NCBI GenBank assembly: GCA_049611805.1
Contig: JBMZAX010000002.1
Location: 116,503-180,502 of the forward strand
DNA: 64,000 nt
Source of the DNA: UBA7378 sp049611805
Lineage (GTDB): Bacteria > Pseudomonadota > Alphaproteobacteria > RS24
Direction of reading: 5' to 3'
This document shows positions 33,409-42,460 of this stretch, in pieces; the first letter of the stretch is position 1; every line of letters begins with the position of its first letter. Below the pieces are notes generated by a model. That model ran no database searches. It had not been told where the DNA came from and worked only from the letters and a program-made list of their open reading frames with translations. The translations under genes and the position numbers were made by a program.

Positions 33409-34767
33409 ATGATAGCGGAAACCGAAAACATGCACGCGCAGGCTCCAACTAAAATGCCAAGCCATGATGTGGCCGTTATGGGACGGGGCAATTCGGCGGC
33501 GCTGGCTGCGCTGGCGCTGGCAGATAGAGGCTTTTCGGTGTGGGCCGAGGCCGCCCAAGCTGCACCTGACACGCCGACCGAAGGCCAGCGTGGCGCGACA
33601 TGGCAACGTGTATTGGCGTTGAGCCCGGGCGCGCGGCGGGCGCTCGAGGCTTTGGGCGTCTGGCAGCGCCTTGAGGCCGGTCATGCGCCGGTTGCCGATA
33701 TCGCCGTTGGGGGGCCGCATGACAGGGATTTGCCCCTGCGCTTTGCCGCACACACAAGCCCTAACCAAACGGCCGATATCCAACCGGTTGATATATTATC
33801 GCATATTGTCAGCCTGAGCGATTTGACCGCCGCCATTGGCCGGGCTTTGCACGCCTGCACAGCCCTTACGGAACAAAGGCAGGCATTGGAAACGACATCC
33901 GCGCCCTGCGATTTCGACCCGCGCACCGGCATAGTGACATTTGCCGATGGCGCACAAATGCGCACCGCCCTGCTGGTCGATGCCGGCGGCGCGCACTCAA
34001 AATGGCGACAGCGCGCCGGTATTTCGTGCCTGCAGCATGATTATAAGTCTGCGGCGCTGACGGCGGAGGTCGCCCTGGGCGCACCGCACGGGCACGTCGC
34101 GCGGCAGGTTTTTCTGCCCGACGGGCCGCTTGCCCTTTTGCCCCTGCCCAAGCCCGACCGAGCGGCGCTTGTCTGGTCGCTGCCCGCGCGCAAGGCCCAA
34201 GCGCTGGTGGCGTGCGAGGAAAACCTGTTCAACCGCGAGCTTAACGCCGCCGCGCGCGAACCCTTCGGACAGATGCGCCTTTTAGGCGCGCGCGCGCACC
34301 AGCCGCTCAAGGCGCAGATCGCCGAAGCCTTTATTGGCCCGCGCCTTGCGCTGGTGGGTGAGGCCGCGCATGTCATCCATCCGCTTGCCGGACAGGGCAT
34401 GAACCTCACCTTGCGCGATATTGGCGCGCTGGTTGATACGCTCAAAGACGCCCGCCGCTTGGGGCTCGAATGCGGCGATGCGACCATGCTGGAAAATTAT
34501 GCCGGCCTGCGCCGCGCCGATGCGCTGGCCGGTGCCTTTGGCACACATGCGTTGGCCGAGATGTTTTCCGGCCCCGCCCCTGCCCGCAGCCTGGCCGTGG
34601 CGGGCATGCGCGGTGTCGGGCTTATCGCAAATATTTATCCCAAATTAAAAGATGCGTTTCGCCGCCACGCCGATCAGGGGCTGGGGCCGCTTTCGGGTCT
34701 GTTTGGCGCATCCTCGCTTGACGATATGCCGCCGCCCAATGCACCGGATTCGAAAAGACAGCGCTAG
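33409..34767 (+). CDS. UbiH/UbiL-type FAD-dependent monooxygenase
   Basis: A protein of about 452 residues (start at ATG 33409 behind GGGGCAGGG; ATG at 33430 or 33454 also possible). It is a group A flavin monooxygenase: N-terminal dinucleotide motif VMGRGNSAALAALALADRGF, where the third position of GxGxxG is Ala, the middle ALSPGARRALEALGVWQRLE typical of UbiH-like enzymes, and the second FAD site LVGEAAHVIHPLAGQGMNLTLRDIG with Glu for the usual Asp. Glu here also occurs in other alphaproteobacterial relatives. It probably hydroxylates the ubiquinone ring. Its end overlaps the UPF0434 gene by four bases. Confidence 0.85.
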   Translation: MIAETENMHAQAPTKMPSHDVAVMGRGNSAALAALALADRGFSVWAEAAQAAPDTPTEGQRGATWQRVLALSPGARRALEALGVWQRLEAGHAPVADIAVGGPHDRDLPLRFAAHTSPNQTADIQPVDILSHIVSLSDLTAAIGRALHACTALTEQRQALETTSAPCDFDPRTGIVTFADGAQMRTALLVDAGGAHSKWRQRAGISCLQHDYKSAALTAEVALGAPHGHVARQVFLPDGPLALLPLPKPDRAALVWSLPARKAQALVACEENLFNRELNAAAREPFGQMRLLGARAHQPLKAQIAEAFIGPRLALVGEAAHVIHPLAGQGMNLTLRDIGALVDTLKDARRLGLECGDATMLENYAGLRRADALAGAFGTHALAEMFSGPAPARSLAVAGMRGVGLIANIYPKLKDAFRRHADQGLGPLSGLFGASSLDDMPPPNAPDSKRQR

Positions 34768-34985
34768 GCCTCCAGCGGGCGCGCCTCTTCGGGCAACATA
34801 ATCGGAATGCCGTCGCGGATCGGATAGGCCAGTTTTGCGGCTTCCGACACCAGCTCATGCGCCTCGGCATCATAGCGCAAGGGCGTGCGCGTCACCGGAC
34901 AGACCAGCATTTCAAGCAATGCCTTGTCGGGGGCTTGTGACCCGGCAATTTGGGGGTTGGGCGCGGCGGGGTCTTTATCACTCAT
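34764..34985 (-). CDS. UPF0434/Trm112-like protein
   Basis: A 73-residue protein. The segment LLEMLVCPVTRTPLRYDAEAHELVSEAAKLAYPIRDGIPIMLPEEAR is the full UPF0434 signature (bacterial YcaR/Trm112-like). The fold resembles eukaryotic Trm112, an activator of methyltransferases; the zinc ligands are not complete here. The first 20 residues are a low-complexity extension. Convergent with the monooxygenase (overlap 34764-34767). It is followed downstream of the LON gene in a known UPF0434-LON-thioredoxin trio. Confidence 0.93.
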   Translation of the reverse strand: MSDKDPAAPNPQIAGSQAPDKALLEMLVCPVTRTPLRYDAEAHELVSEAAKLAYPIRDGIPIMLPEEARPLEA

Positions 34986-35020
34986 TTTTTGCTCGCTATT
35001 TTGGGCTCACTTATTTGGGC

Positions 35021-35689
35021 TTATTGCACGGAATTATCGTTGCTGCCGGTTGCCATGGCCATTTGCGCCAGCACCATTTCCGTCAGCGCGATTAAAATCT
35101 CGGCGCGTTCGGCAAGGGTTTCGGCTTCCAGCAGGGCTTGCTTTTCCTTCAGCCCATAGGGGCTGATGATTGACAGGGAATTGACCAGCGCCTCATTGCC
35201 GGATTGCTCGATCGCGTCCCAGTCGGCCGACATATTATTGGCTTCGAGATAGCGCCGCAACACATCCACCAGCCCGTCACGATTGACATCCAGCGCGCCG
35301 ACATCGGCAATCAAATCACTGCCATAGGCGCGGTAATCGGCCGCCACCTGACGATAGGGCGTCAGCACCTGCAATTCCTGCTGCACGCGAAAGCGCGCAA
35401 TACCGGTCAGGCTTACAATCATGCGCCCGTCTTCGGTTTCGCTGAAAGACGTAATGCGGCCTGCGCACCCGACCTGCTGCAAGGGCGCGCCGTCTTCGGC
35501 GGCCTCGTCACCGGGCTGGATAATGCCCAGCACGCGCCCGCGCCCCAGCGCGTCTTCGAACATTGACAGATAGCGCGGCTCGAAAATATTCAGCGGCAAC
35601 TGGCCGCGCGGCAGCAACAAGGCCCCTTCCAGCGGAAACACCGGAAGCTGTTCGGGCAGGTCGTCAACGGTTTCGTAATAAGCGGACAT
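35021..35689 (-). CDS. LON substrate-binding domain protein
   Basis: A 222-residue protein resembling the N-terminal domain of Lon without ATPase or protease parts. It begins with LPVFPLEGALLLPRGQLPLNIFEPRYLSMFEDAL and then GIIQPGD and GCAGRITSF, the usual pattern. Stand-alone LON-domain proteins are widespread and of unknown function, possibly substrate recognition. It lies 25 bases after the thioredoxin-TPR gene on the same strand and 35 bases before the UPF0434 gene, so the three are probably one operon. Confidence 0.93.
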   Translation of the reverse strand: MSAYYETVDDLPEQLPVFPLEGALLLPRGQLPLNIFEPRYLSMFEDALGRGRVLGIIQPGDEAAEDGAPLQQVGCAGRITSFSETEDGRMIVSLTGIARFRVQQELQVLTPYRQVAADYRAYGSDLIADVGALDVNRDGLVDVLRRYLEANNMSADWDAIEQSGNEALVNSLSIISPYGLKEKQALLEAETLAERAEILIALTEMVLAQMAMATGSNDNSVQ

Positions 35690-35714
35690 CGGGCTTCCTT
35701 ACTGCACAAAATGG

Positions 35715-36623
35715 CTAGCTGAACAAAATTGAAGACAGCCGCCGGCGGGCCGCCGCGACAAGTTCGTCGCCGGCACCATAAGCATCAAAAAATTCGAGCA
35801 ATTGTTTGCGCGCACGCTCGTCTTCCCAATCGCGCTTGCGGGCAATAATTTCCAGCAAAGCGTCCATCGCCTCGGCGCGCTCACCGGCCCCGTGATAAAC
35901 AAGTGCCAGATCAAAGCGCGCCTGATGATTGTTCGGGTCGTGCGCCAGCGCGTCCATGAGGGCATTTGTGTCATCGCCCAGCGCGTCGGATTTTGCCGCC
36001 AGCGCCAAGGTCGCGCGCGCGGCGGCAATTTCCGGATCGGTTGAATTTTCCGGTGCCATGGCGAGTATTTGCTCGGCCTGATCAAGATTGCCGGCGGCAA
36101 AATGCGCCTGCGCAAGACCCGCAATCGCGCCGCTATGGGTGGGGTCGTGTTCCAGCACTTGGCCATAGGCTTGCGCGGCGGTGGCCATATCACCCTGATC
36201 CATGGCGTGGGCGGCCATGGCGAGCATTTCTTCAACCGGCGAGGCGGCCAGCTCATCATCCAGATGCCGGGTCACAAATTCCTTGATCTGGCTTTCGGGC
36301 AGCGCGCCCATAAAGCCGTCGACCGGCTGGCCGTTTTTGAACGCGAAAACCGCCGGAATGGACTGCACCTGCAATTGCTGGGCGACGGCGGGATGCTCGT
36401 CAATATTCATTTTCGCCAGACGCACCGCGCCATTGGCCTGCGCGGTGACCTGCTCAAGCAGGGGCGTCAACTGCTTGCACGGCCCGCACCATGGCGCCCA
36501 CAAATCCAGCAGAACAAGCTGTGTGGCCGAGGCTTCAATGACATCGGCCATAAAGCTCTCGGTTGTCACATCGACGATTGTGGCGGCGGCGCCGGCATCC
36601 GGCGTCGGGGAAATCGTGTCCAT
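35715..36623 (-). CDS. Thioredoxin-TPR chaperone CnoX/YbbN-like
   Basis: A 302-residue protein from ATG 36623, preceded by AAAGGA. Residues about 15-125 are a thioredoxin domain with an intact WCGPC active site (C46, C49), and 140-290 are TPR-like helices. CnoX/YbbN is a chaperedoxin that protects proteins from oxidation and passes them to GroEL; E. coli lost the active-site cysteines but alphaproteobacterial forms often keep them. The upstream codons of the long frame are rejected because they cover a 24-base tandem repeat. Confidence 0.92.
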   Translation of the reverse strand: MDTISPTPDAGAAATIVDVTTESFMADVIEASATQLVLLDLWAPWCGPCKQLTPLLEQVTAQANGAVRLAKMNIDEHPAVAQQLQVQSIPAVFAFKNGQPVDGFMGALPESQIKEFVTRHLDDELAASPVEEMLAMAAHAMDQGDMATAAQAYGQVLEHDPTHSGAIAGLAQAHFAAGNLDQAEQILAMAPENSTDPEIAAARATLALAAKSDALGDDTNALMDALAHDPNNHQARFDLALVYHGAGERAEAMDALLEIIARKRDWEDERARKQLLEFFDAYGAGDELVAAARRRLSSILFS

Positions 36624-36672
36624 GGAAGTTCCTTTCATTTCTAAGATGGGGCTTTTGCAACCGATTGCCAAC

Positions 36673-36720
36673 CCCGGAAATTGACGCAGGGTAGGGCCCG
36701 GAAATTGCCGCAGGGCAGGG
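36673..36720. repeat. 24-bp tandem repeat upstream of the thioredoxin-TPR gene
   Basis: Two consecutive 24-base copies (36673-36696 and 36697-36720) differ at two positions. They lie about 50 bases before the start of the thioredoxin-TPR gene and 64 bases before tRNA-Gly, so one copy may overlap their promoters. Confidence 0.8.
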
Positions 36721-36783
36721 CTTGTCAAATTCATGCCGATGGTGCATAACACGCTTCTCCGATTGGTCGGAAGTTTCTGCGAT

Positions 36784-36858
36784 GCGGGCGTAGCTCAGGG
36801 GTAGAGCACAACCTTGCCAAGGTTGGGGTCGTGAGTTCGAATCTCATCGCCCGCTCCA
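36784..36858 (+). tRNA. tRNA-Gly (anticodon GCC)
   Basis: The 75-base sequence folds as a complete cloverleaf: acceptor stem GCGGGCG with CGCCCGC, D-arm GCTCAGGGGTAGAGC, anticodon stem CAACC/GGTTG with loop TTGCCAA, T-arm with GTTCGAATC, discriminator T and an encoded CCA (36856-36858). The GCC anticodon reads GGC and GGT. It is flanked by the thioredoxin-TPR gene (divergent) and the MerC-domain gene (downstream). Confidence 0.98.
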
Positions 36859-36976
36859 GAAAAAGCCGTGTGTTGCGCGCGCCCAATCGGTTTGTAACTT
36901 GTATCTTGGGCTTGTACCGCGTCTTCTTTTCTGCTTGGATTTCGGCAATCCCATTCAGCAATTCAGGTTTTCACGC

Positions 36977-37381
36977 ATGGCAATCAAAACGGAATATATC
37001 GGGCTGGCTGACAAATTCGCCGTTTCGACGTCGACCATTTGCGCCCTTCACTGCATTGCACTGCCGTTTGTGATCGGGGTTTTTCCGGCCATCAGCGCTT
37101 CGTTTCTGGGCGATGAGGCTTTCCATGTCTGGCTGCTTTGGGCCGTTATTCCGCTCAGCGCCTTTGGCCTGTCGCTGGGATGCGGGCGGCATAAAAACAA
37201 AACCGTTCTGATTGCCGGCAGTGCCGGTCTTGCCTTTTTGGTTTTTGCCGCTTTTGCCGGACACGCCCTGCTGGGCGAAAATGGCGAGCGTGCCGCCACA
37301 TTGCTGGGCGCCGGTTTCATTGCGCTGGCCCACATTCGCAATTTCCGGCTGTGCAGAAACGCTGACTGCGACCATCATTAA
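36977..37381 (+). CDS. MerC domain-containing membrane protein
   Basis: A 134-residue protein from ATG 36977. It has four hydrophobic helices. The first contains the CALHC metal-binding motif (TICALHCIALPFV), and a second motif GCGRHKNK follows helix 2, with a His-rich C-terminus (CDHH). MerC proteins move mercuric ions in resistance operons, but stand-alone chromosomal MerC domains like this are common and probably handle other metals or are uncharacterised. No mer genes are nearby. It follows tRNA-Gly on the same strand. Confidence 0.88.
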   Translation: MAIKTEYIGLADKFAVSTSTICALHCIALPFVIGVFPAISASFLGDEAFHVWLLWAVIPLSAFGLSLGCGRHKNKTVLIAGSAGLAFLVFAAFAGHALLGENGERAATLLGAGFIALAHIRNFRLCRNADCDHH

Positions 37382-37403
37382 CCGATAATCAGACCGCGCG
37401 GCC

Positions 37404-39293
37404 TCAGCAGCCGCTCAGGTCTTTTTCCGAACATTTGCGCGCGCGCTTCTGGGCGGTGGCTATTTGTTGCGGCGTCATTTCGCGCACAATCACATCAATG
37501 AGTTTTTTGCTGCGCGGCACATCATTGGCCCTGGCAATATTTGCCCACATATGTGCGCGAATATTGCTGCGCTTGACGCCTTCGCCGGTGAAATATTTCA
37601 GCGCCAGATTATATTGCGCCTTGGCGTGCCCGGCTTGCGCGGCCTGCATGTACCAATCGACCGCCTTTTCAAAGTCCTGCGGCGTGCCTTTGCCGGCCTC
37701 GTTTTTAACGCCGAGATTGAACTTCGCGTTCACATCGCCCTGTTCGGCGGCGCGGCGATACCATTTCACGGCGAGGCTTTGGTCTTCGGACACGCCGCGG
37801 GCGGTATCATAAGCCACACCGAGATTATATTGCGCGCGGGCCAGCCCCTGTTCGGCGGCCAGCATGTACCATGAAAGGGCGGTTTCATCGCTTTTGTCCA
37901 CACCGCTGCCAAGCGAATATTTCACGCCAAGATTAAATTGCGATTTCATGTCACCCTGTTCGGCGGCGCGCCGATACCATGAAACGGCGGTCTCGTCATT
38001 TTCGTCAACGCCCGCGCCCTCATCATAGGCAAGGCCCAAATTATAGCGCGCCGCGACATGGCCCTGACGGGCGGCTTGGGCATACCAGCGCGCGGCCGCT
38101 TCATCGTCTTCGGCCACGCCTTCGCCCAGATCATAAACCAGCGCGAGACTGAATTGCGCGCCGGGGCTGCCGCGTTCGGCCGTCGGCGTGAACCATGCTT
38201 CCGGCGTCGTGTTTTTGCCCAATATCGGGCTTCTCTCGACATATTTTTCCGCCGGCACCAGCTTCAGCGCGCGATCTTCTTCCTCGCGCTTAATGGCATA
38301 CCATTGCGCCGTATCGCGACCCGAAGCACGCCCCTGACGGATGACAAGCGCCTGAAAATCCGGTTTAAACGCGACGTTTTTATATTTTTCTTCCGCTTCC
38401 AGCTCCCGCCATTCTTCCGTGAACCGGTCGTCTTCGCGCACGCTTGCGCCCGTATCCGCGTCAAGAACCGACAGATTATATTCCGATTTGACATGGCCCT
38501 GCTCGGCGGCACGCGCATACCAGTCGCCGGCCTGCGCATCATCTTCCGGCGTGCCGCGCCCGATATCATATTTCAGGCCCAGATTGAACTGGGCGCTGGC
38601 AAAGCCTTTTTCCGCCGCGCGCGTATACCAGCCAATGGCCGCCCGATAGCTTTGCGCCACGCCTTCGCCGCGATCATACATTGAGGCCAGCTGATATTCG
38701 GCGCGCCCGTCGGCCTGTTCGGCGGCCAGCTTGAACCAGCCAAACGCCGTTTCGTCATCTTCCAGCACATTGGTGCCATTGTCGAATTTAAGGCCGAGAT
38801 TATATTGCGCTTTGATGTGGCCGCGATTGGCGGCTTGCATATACCATTTCAGCGCGGCGGCATTGTCTTCGGGAATGCCGTCGCCCGTATCATACATCAC
38901 CGCCAGATTATATTGCGACTTCACATGGCCCTGCTCGGCGGCCAGCGTATACCATTTGACCGCCGCATCGGGGTCTTTGGCGACGCCTTCGCCCTTGAAG
39001 AATTTCAAGGCCAGATTGTATTGCGCGAATACATAACCCTGTTCGGCGGCCAGCGTGTACCATTTGACGGCGGTCTTATAATATTTCGCCACGCCTTCGC
39101 CCGTTTCATACATGACGCCGACATTATATTGCGCGCGCGCAAAGCCCTGCTCGGCCAGCGGCGTCCATTCTGTCAGGGCCGTATCAAAATCGCCGCCCTG
39201 CGCGGCGGCAAAGGCAAGATTGGCATCGCCCGCGTAAGCGGGCACGCAGACAAAAAACAGACCAAGCGACACAATAATGCGCTGACACAACAT
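37404..39293 (-). CDS. Exported Sel1-repeat protein
   Basis: A 629-residue protein from ATG 39293, preceded by AAAGGTG. The signal peptide (about 1-21, IIVSLGLFFVCVPAYA) is followed by about seven Sel1-like repeats of the form AEQGxxxAQYNLGxxYxxGxGV-xDxxxAxxWY. A middle segment (about 275-380) has lost the pattern, and a second block of about six repeats ends in a basic, Cys-containing tail. Sel1 proteins are periplasmic adaptor scaffolds in signalling or envelope stress. No partner is adjacent. The two-block layout suggests a duplicated array with a degenerated centre. Confidence 0.9.
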   Translation of the reverse strand: MLCQRIIVSLGLFFVCVPAYAGDANLAFAAAQGGDFDTALTEWTPLAEQGFARAQYNVGVMYETGEGVAKYYKTAVKWYTLAAEQGYVFAQYNLALKFFKGEGVAKDPDAAVKWYTLAAEQGHVKSQYNLAVMYDTGDGIPEDNAAALKWYMQAANRGHIKAQYNLGLKFDNGTNVLEDDETAFGWFKLAAEQADGRAEYQLASMYDRGEGVAQSYRAAIGWYTRAAEKGFASAQFNLGLKYDIGRGTPEDDAQAGDWYARAAEQGHVKSEYNLSVLDADTGASVREDDRFTEEWRELEAEEKYKNVAFKPDFQALVIRQGRASGRDTAQWYAIKREEEDRALKLVPAEKYVERSPILGKNTTPEAWFTPTAERGSPGAQFSLALVYDLGEGVAEDDEAAARWYAQAARQGHVAARYNLGLAYDEGAGVDENDETAVSWYRRAAEQGDMKSQFNLGVKYSLGSGVDKSDETALSWYMLAAEQGLARAQYNLGVAYDTARGVSEDQSLAVKWYRRAAEQGDVNAKFNLGVKNEAGKGTPQDFEKAVDWYMQAAQAGHAKAQYNLALKYFTGEGVKRSNIRAHMWANIARANDVPRSKKLIDVIVREMTPQQIATAQKRARKCSEKDLSGC

Positions 39294-39470
39294 TTTTACA
39301 CCTTTATTCAAGCACCTTTGTTCCGGCACCTTTATTTCGGCACGATTTTCGATACCCATCATAGCACGCAAAGCACTCATAAAACGGGCGCGCTGGCAAA
39401 ACGGGCCCACCGTTAATTACGTCTCAAAATTGCAAGGATTTACCGGCTCATTGCAAATAGAATTGCAGAC

Positions 39471-40730
39471 TTAGGCCGTATCTTCCGGCTCGGTAATGCG
39501 CAAAAGCCGCCGGATGAGCAACCAGACAACCGGCACGATCACGCCAACCAGCACGGCGCGCACAACAACACCGTCGACAAACGGGAATTTTTCGACCAGC
39601 CAGGCCGCCGGATAGAGCGACAAATTCACCGTGTAATAGCTGATGGCGACCACCGACACGCCCTCAACCGTGCGCTGGAGGCGCAATTGCCGCTCGGTGC
39701 CGCGATTGAGCGATGCCAGCAATTCGGCGTTTTGGCGTTGCAGCCCCAATTCGATCCGCGTTTGCAAAAAAGTCGCCATATTGCCGACCTGCTCGGCCAG
39801 ATCATGGCGCTGGCGCTCGGTCGATTGATAGGTCGCCACGGCGGGCCGCAAGCGGCGTTCAAGAAACGCGCCGACGGTCAAGCGGCTGTCGAGCGGAGAT
39901 TCCTGCAATGAGGCAAGGCGCGCTTGCACCAGCGCCCAATAGGCCTGACACGCGCTGAAACGAAAAGAGGTGGCGCGCCAAATTTCTTCCAATTCGGCGG
40001 CCAGGGTCGACAATTCGGCAAAGCGTTCCTCGGCCAGTGCCGGGTCGTCAAAGCCGATCGGCGTCTGTGGAATGCGGGCCGCAATGCCGATCAGCTCGGC
40101 CTGGGCGGCGCGCGCATCCGGCAGGCCCAGCGCGGCAAAGGAGCGGTAGGTTTCAATTTCCAGCACTTGCAGTGCCACGCGGCCAATATCGCGCACATCC
40201 GTTTGCGGGTCGAATTCCAGATAAATTTTGGTGTGTCCGTCTTCGGCCACTTTGAAATCAAAAAACGCCGAAGCCAGCCCGCCCTCCAGCTGGCTGGCGC
40301 ATGTCCAGCCATCGGTGCCGGGCCCGCGCGGGCGACACAGGCAGTCTGCCGCAACCACAATTTCACCGGACAGGCGTTGCGCCCAATCATCGGGCAAATG
40401 CTTGGCCGCCGACTGCTCGGTTCCGTCGGCATCAATAATCGTGACCGAAACAAATTCCGTGTGCCGCTCAATATTGACCCGCAAATTGCCCAGCGTGCCG
40501 CGAATGAGTTTACCCTGTTCGGCCGTGTCCCAATCGACATCGGGCAAGAGTTCCGACAGCGAGGCCTGTATCGAGACAAAGGCATCGGGCCCGGCGGCGC
40601 ACAGCCGGAAAATATTTGTCGGCAGGCCGAAGCGCGGAAACGGCCGCGCGTTCAACTCGTCGGTGACCTCGTTCAGCCGCCAGTCTTTTTTGTGCATTTT
40701 CGCCGTGGGAGATGATGCGCGCATGACCAT
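39471..40730 (-). CDS. DUF3422 family membrane protein
   Basis: A protein of about 419 residues (ATG 40730; in-frame ATG codons at 40724 and 40697 are possible). It has the opening LNEVTDELNARPFPRFGLP, RHTEFVSVTI and, in the second half, a coiled-coil region (TYQSTERQRHDLAEQVGNMATFLQTRIELGLQRQNAELLASL) followed by two transmembrane helices near the C-terminus. This matches DUF3422. The coiled coil plus two C-terminal helices resembles the plan of CorA-type transporters, but no metal motif is seen. Function is unknown. It starts 13 bases after the AhpD-like gene. Confidence 0.9.
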   Translation of the reverse strand: MVMRASSPTAKMHKKDWRLNEVTDELNARPFPRFGLPTNIFRLCAAGPDAFVSIQASLSELLPDVDWDTAEQGKLIRGTLGNLRVNIERHTEFVSVTIIDADGTEQSAAKHLPDDWAQRLSGEIVVAADCLCRPRGPGTDGWTCASQLEGGLASAFFDFKVAEDGHTKIYLEFDPQTDVRDIGRVALQVLEIETYRSFAALGLPDARAAQAELIGIAARIPQTPIGFDDPALAEERFAELSTLAAELEEIWRATSFRFSACQAYWALVQARLASLQESPLDSRLTVGAFLERRLRPAVATYQSTERQRHDLAEQVGNMATFLQTRIELGLQRQNAELLASLNRGTERQLRLQRTVEGVSVVAISYYTVNLSLYPAAWLVEKFPFVDGVVVRAVLVGVIVPVVWLLIRRLLRITEPEDTA

Positions 40731-40743
40731 TGCCTGTTCGCCG

Positions 40744-41334
40744 CTATTCGTGCTTGCCAACCGCCCAGCCGGAAGCCGCGAGGCTGGCTTGGGCAAAGGC
40801 CAGCGGGCTGTCTTCGAGTGTCGTTGCCAGCGTGTCGTTCCATCTGTTCAGGAAACCGAAGGCGGCGATAATGGCGGTAATCTCGACAATCTCGGCCTCG
40901 GTGTAATGCGCCTTCAGCGCCTCGAAATGCGCGGCCTCGGCCCGGTTCGGCACGCTGCCACCGGCTTGTGCCAGCGACAGGGCGGCGCGTTCGGCCTCGG
41001 TGAAAAGCGGGCTGTCGGCATAAGACCACAGCGCTTCGATTTTTTCCTCCGACACACCGGCATGGCCGGCACCATGGGCGGTGTGCGCCTGACAATAGCG
41101 GCACCCCGCCGCACTGCTGGCAATATGGGCAATCATTTGCCTGAGGCCGGGATCCAGCGTTGCATCCGGCCCGATAATGGCGCCCATCAGCGCGAGAAAG
41201 CCGCGCAAAATATTTGGCCGATGCGCCATGATTTTCATCGAGTTCGGCTCAAACCCCATTGCCGCGGCAACAAAGTCCAGCTCGTTTTTGACCTCGTCCA
41301 ACGCCGCCGCGTCAGGCGGATTTAAATGCGCCAT
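40744..41334 (-). CDS. AhpD-like carboxymuconolactone decarboxylase family protein
   Basis: A 196-residue helical protein with the AhpD active-site pattern: ASSAAGCRYCQAHTAHGAGHAGVSEEKI, where Cys-x2-Cys and the His that follows form the redox centre. It is a peroxidase-related protein probably in antioxidant defence. It is 13 bases upstream of the DUF3422 gene on the same strand, so the pair may be cotranscribed. Confidence 0.88.
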   Translation of the reverse strand: MAHLNPPDAAALDEVKNELDFVAAAMGFEPNSMKIMAHRPNILRGFLALMGAIIGPDATLDPGLRQMIAHIASSAAGCRYCQAHTAHGAGHAGVSEEKIEALWSYADSPLFTEAERAALSLAQAGGSVPNRAEAAHFEALKAHYTEAEIVEITAIIAAFGFLNRWNDTLATTLEDSPLAFAQASLAASGWAVGKHE

Positions 41335-41385
41335 GACAATTCTCCCTTTAATCCCGCGCCCGTTCAGCCGACGCCGCCCGCCCGA

Positions 41386-41880
41386 TCAGGATGCGGGTTT
41401 TTTCAGCGTCACAAAATTCGCCGTCGACGACCCCGCCGCCAGCAGACGCCCCTCGGCGTCATAAAGCTCGCCCTCGACAAAGCCGACCGACCGGCCCCGC
41501 CGCAAAACGCGCCCGACAGCCAATATGCGCCCCGGGCGCGCAGGCGCGAGCATCGACACCTTTATCTCTAATGTTGGGCTAATTTGTCCCCAGTCAAGGT
41601 TGAGGCCAATGGCAAAGGCCATGGCGTCGTCCAGCATGGCGGCAACATTGCCGCCCTGAATGCCGCCCCATTTATTGCACAGCTTGTCGGTTGCGTTGAA
41701 CGCCATTTCGACAATGCCCGCCTGCTGATTGACCGCCAGCAATTCAAGCCCCAAATGCGCCGAGGTGGGGGAGGGTTTTTTATGCGCCGATTTGACATTT
41801 GGCGGCCAGTTTTCGGCATCTGTTGTAAAGCCGTCGCGGGCTTGGCCAATTTGTTCCGGCATTTGGGCGGGCGCGCTCAT
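41386..41880 (-). CDS. PaaI-like hotdog-fold thioesterase
   Basis: A 164-residue hotdog-fold protein. The central GIQGGNVAAMLDDAMAFAIG, with the catalytic Asp after GG-x2-A, is the PaaI-type signature (HGG in canonical members is QGG here). Later strands have VSMLAPARPGRILAVGRVLRRGRSVGFVEGELYDAEGRLLAAGSST. It presumably hydrolyses acyl-CoA; the substrate is unknown. It is divergent from a second hotdog protein. Confidence 0.9.
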   Translation of the reverse strand: MSAPAQMPEQIGQARDGFTTDAENWPPNVKSAHKKPSPTSAHLGLELLAVNQQAGIVEMAFNATDKLCNKWGGIQGGNVAAMLDDAMAFAIGLNLDWGQISPTLEIKVSMLAPARPGRILAVGRVLRRGRSVGFVEGELYDAEGRLLAAGSSTANFVTLKKPAS

Positions 41881-41986
41881 GCAAACTCCTGAATTTTACG
41901 GGATTGAATTTTCAAAAAGGTTAGACAGGTGGCCCGTGAAATTCAAGGCGCGTGACGCATGCGCCTGGCCCGTGTTAGGAGAGGGC

Positions 41987-42460
41987 ATGAGCAAAACCGA
42001 CCCGCAGAATTTTATCGCACCCGACCCGTTTGTGCTGGCCGTTGACGTGCGCGCCGACGATATTGACGGTTTCGGCCATGTCAATAATGTCGTCTATCTG
42101 GGCTGGATTGCGCGCGCGGCATGGGCGCATTCCAAGGCGCTGGGCTTTGACTTTGACACCTATCGGGAACTTGATTGCGGGTTTGTTGTGACGCGCCATG
42201 AAATTGAGTATCGCGCCGCCTGCCCGCCCGAAGCCACAGCGCTTGTGGCGACGTGGATTACCGCCAATGACGCGCGCGTGCGCCTGCGACGGCGCTTTCA
42301 AATATGCCTGCAAGGGGCCGGCACAACATTGGCTTTTGCCATGAGCGAATTTGCAACGATAAAAATTTCCACCGGGCGCGCCTGCCGCATGCCGGCAGAA
42401 TTTGCCGAAGGCTATCCGGCGCAGCCCGCATTGGAGCCGGTTTTTACGGGGTCGCGGTAA
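41987..42460 (+). CDS. YbgC/FadM-like acyl-CoA thioesterase
   Basis: A 157-residue hotdog-fold protein from ATG 41987, preceded by AGGAGAGGG. The N-terminal VRADDIDGFGHVNNVVYLGWIARAAWAH is the 4-hydroxybenzoyl-CoA-type signature (D-x5-HVNN-x2-Y). The central VVTRHEIEYRAACPPE fits the family. It probably cleaves acyl-CoA esters. The tail overlaps the convergent response-regulator gene by 17 bases. Confidence 0.92.
   Translation: MSKTDPQNFIAPDPFVLAVDVRADDIDGFGHVNNVVYLGWIARAAWAHSKALGFDFDTYRELDCGFVVTRHEIEYRAACPPEATALVATWITANDARVRLRRRFQICLQGAGTTLAFAMSEFATIKISTGRACRMPAEFAEGYPAQPALEPVFTGSR

Noticed and set aside
36731..36961. 76-residue minus-strand ORF across the tRNA-Gly gene
   Set aside because: The translation (RAMRFELTTPTLARLCS) is the well-known spurious ORF antisense to tRNAs; the tRNA cloverleaf is complete.
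36899..37381. Longer MerC start (TTG at 36899)
   Set aside because: The upstream 26 codons do not resemble the family; the ATG at 36977 gives the usual four-helix length.
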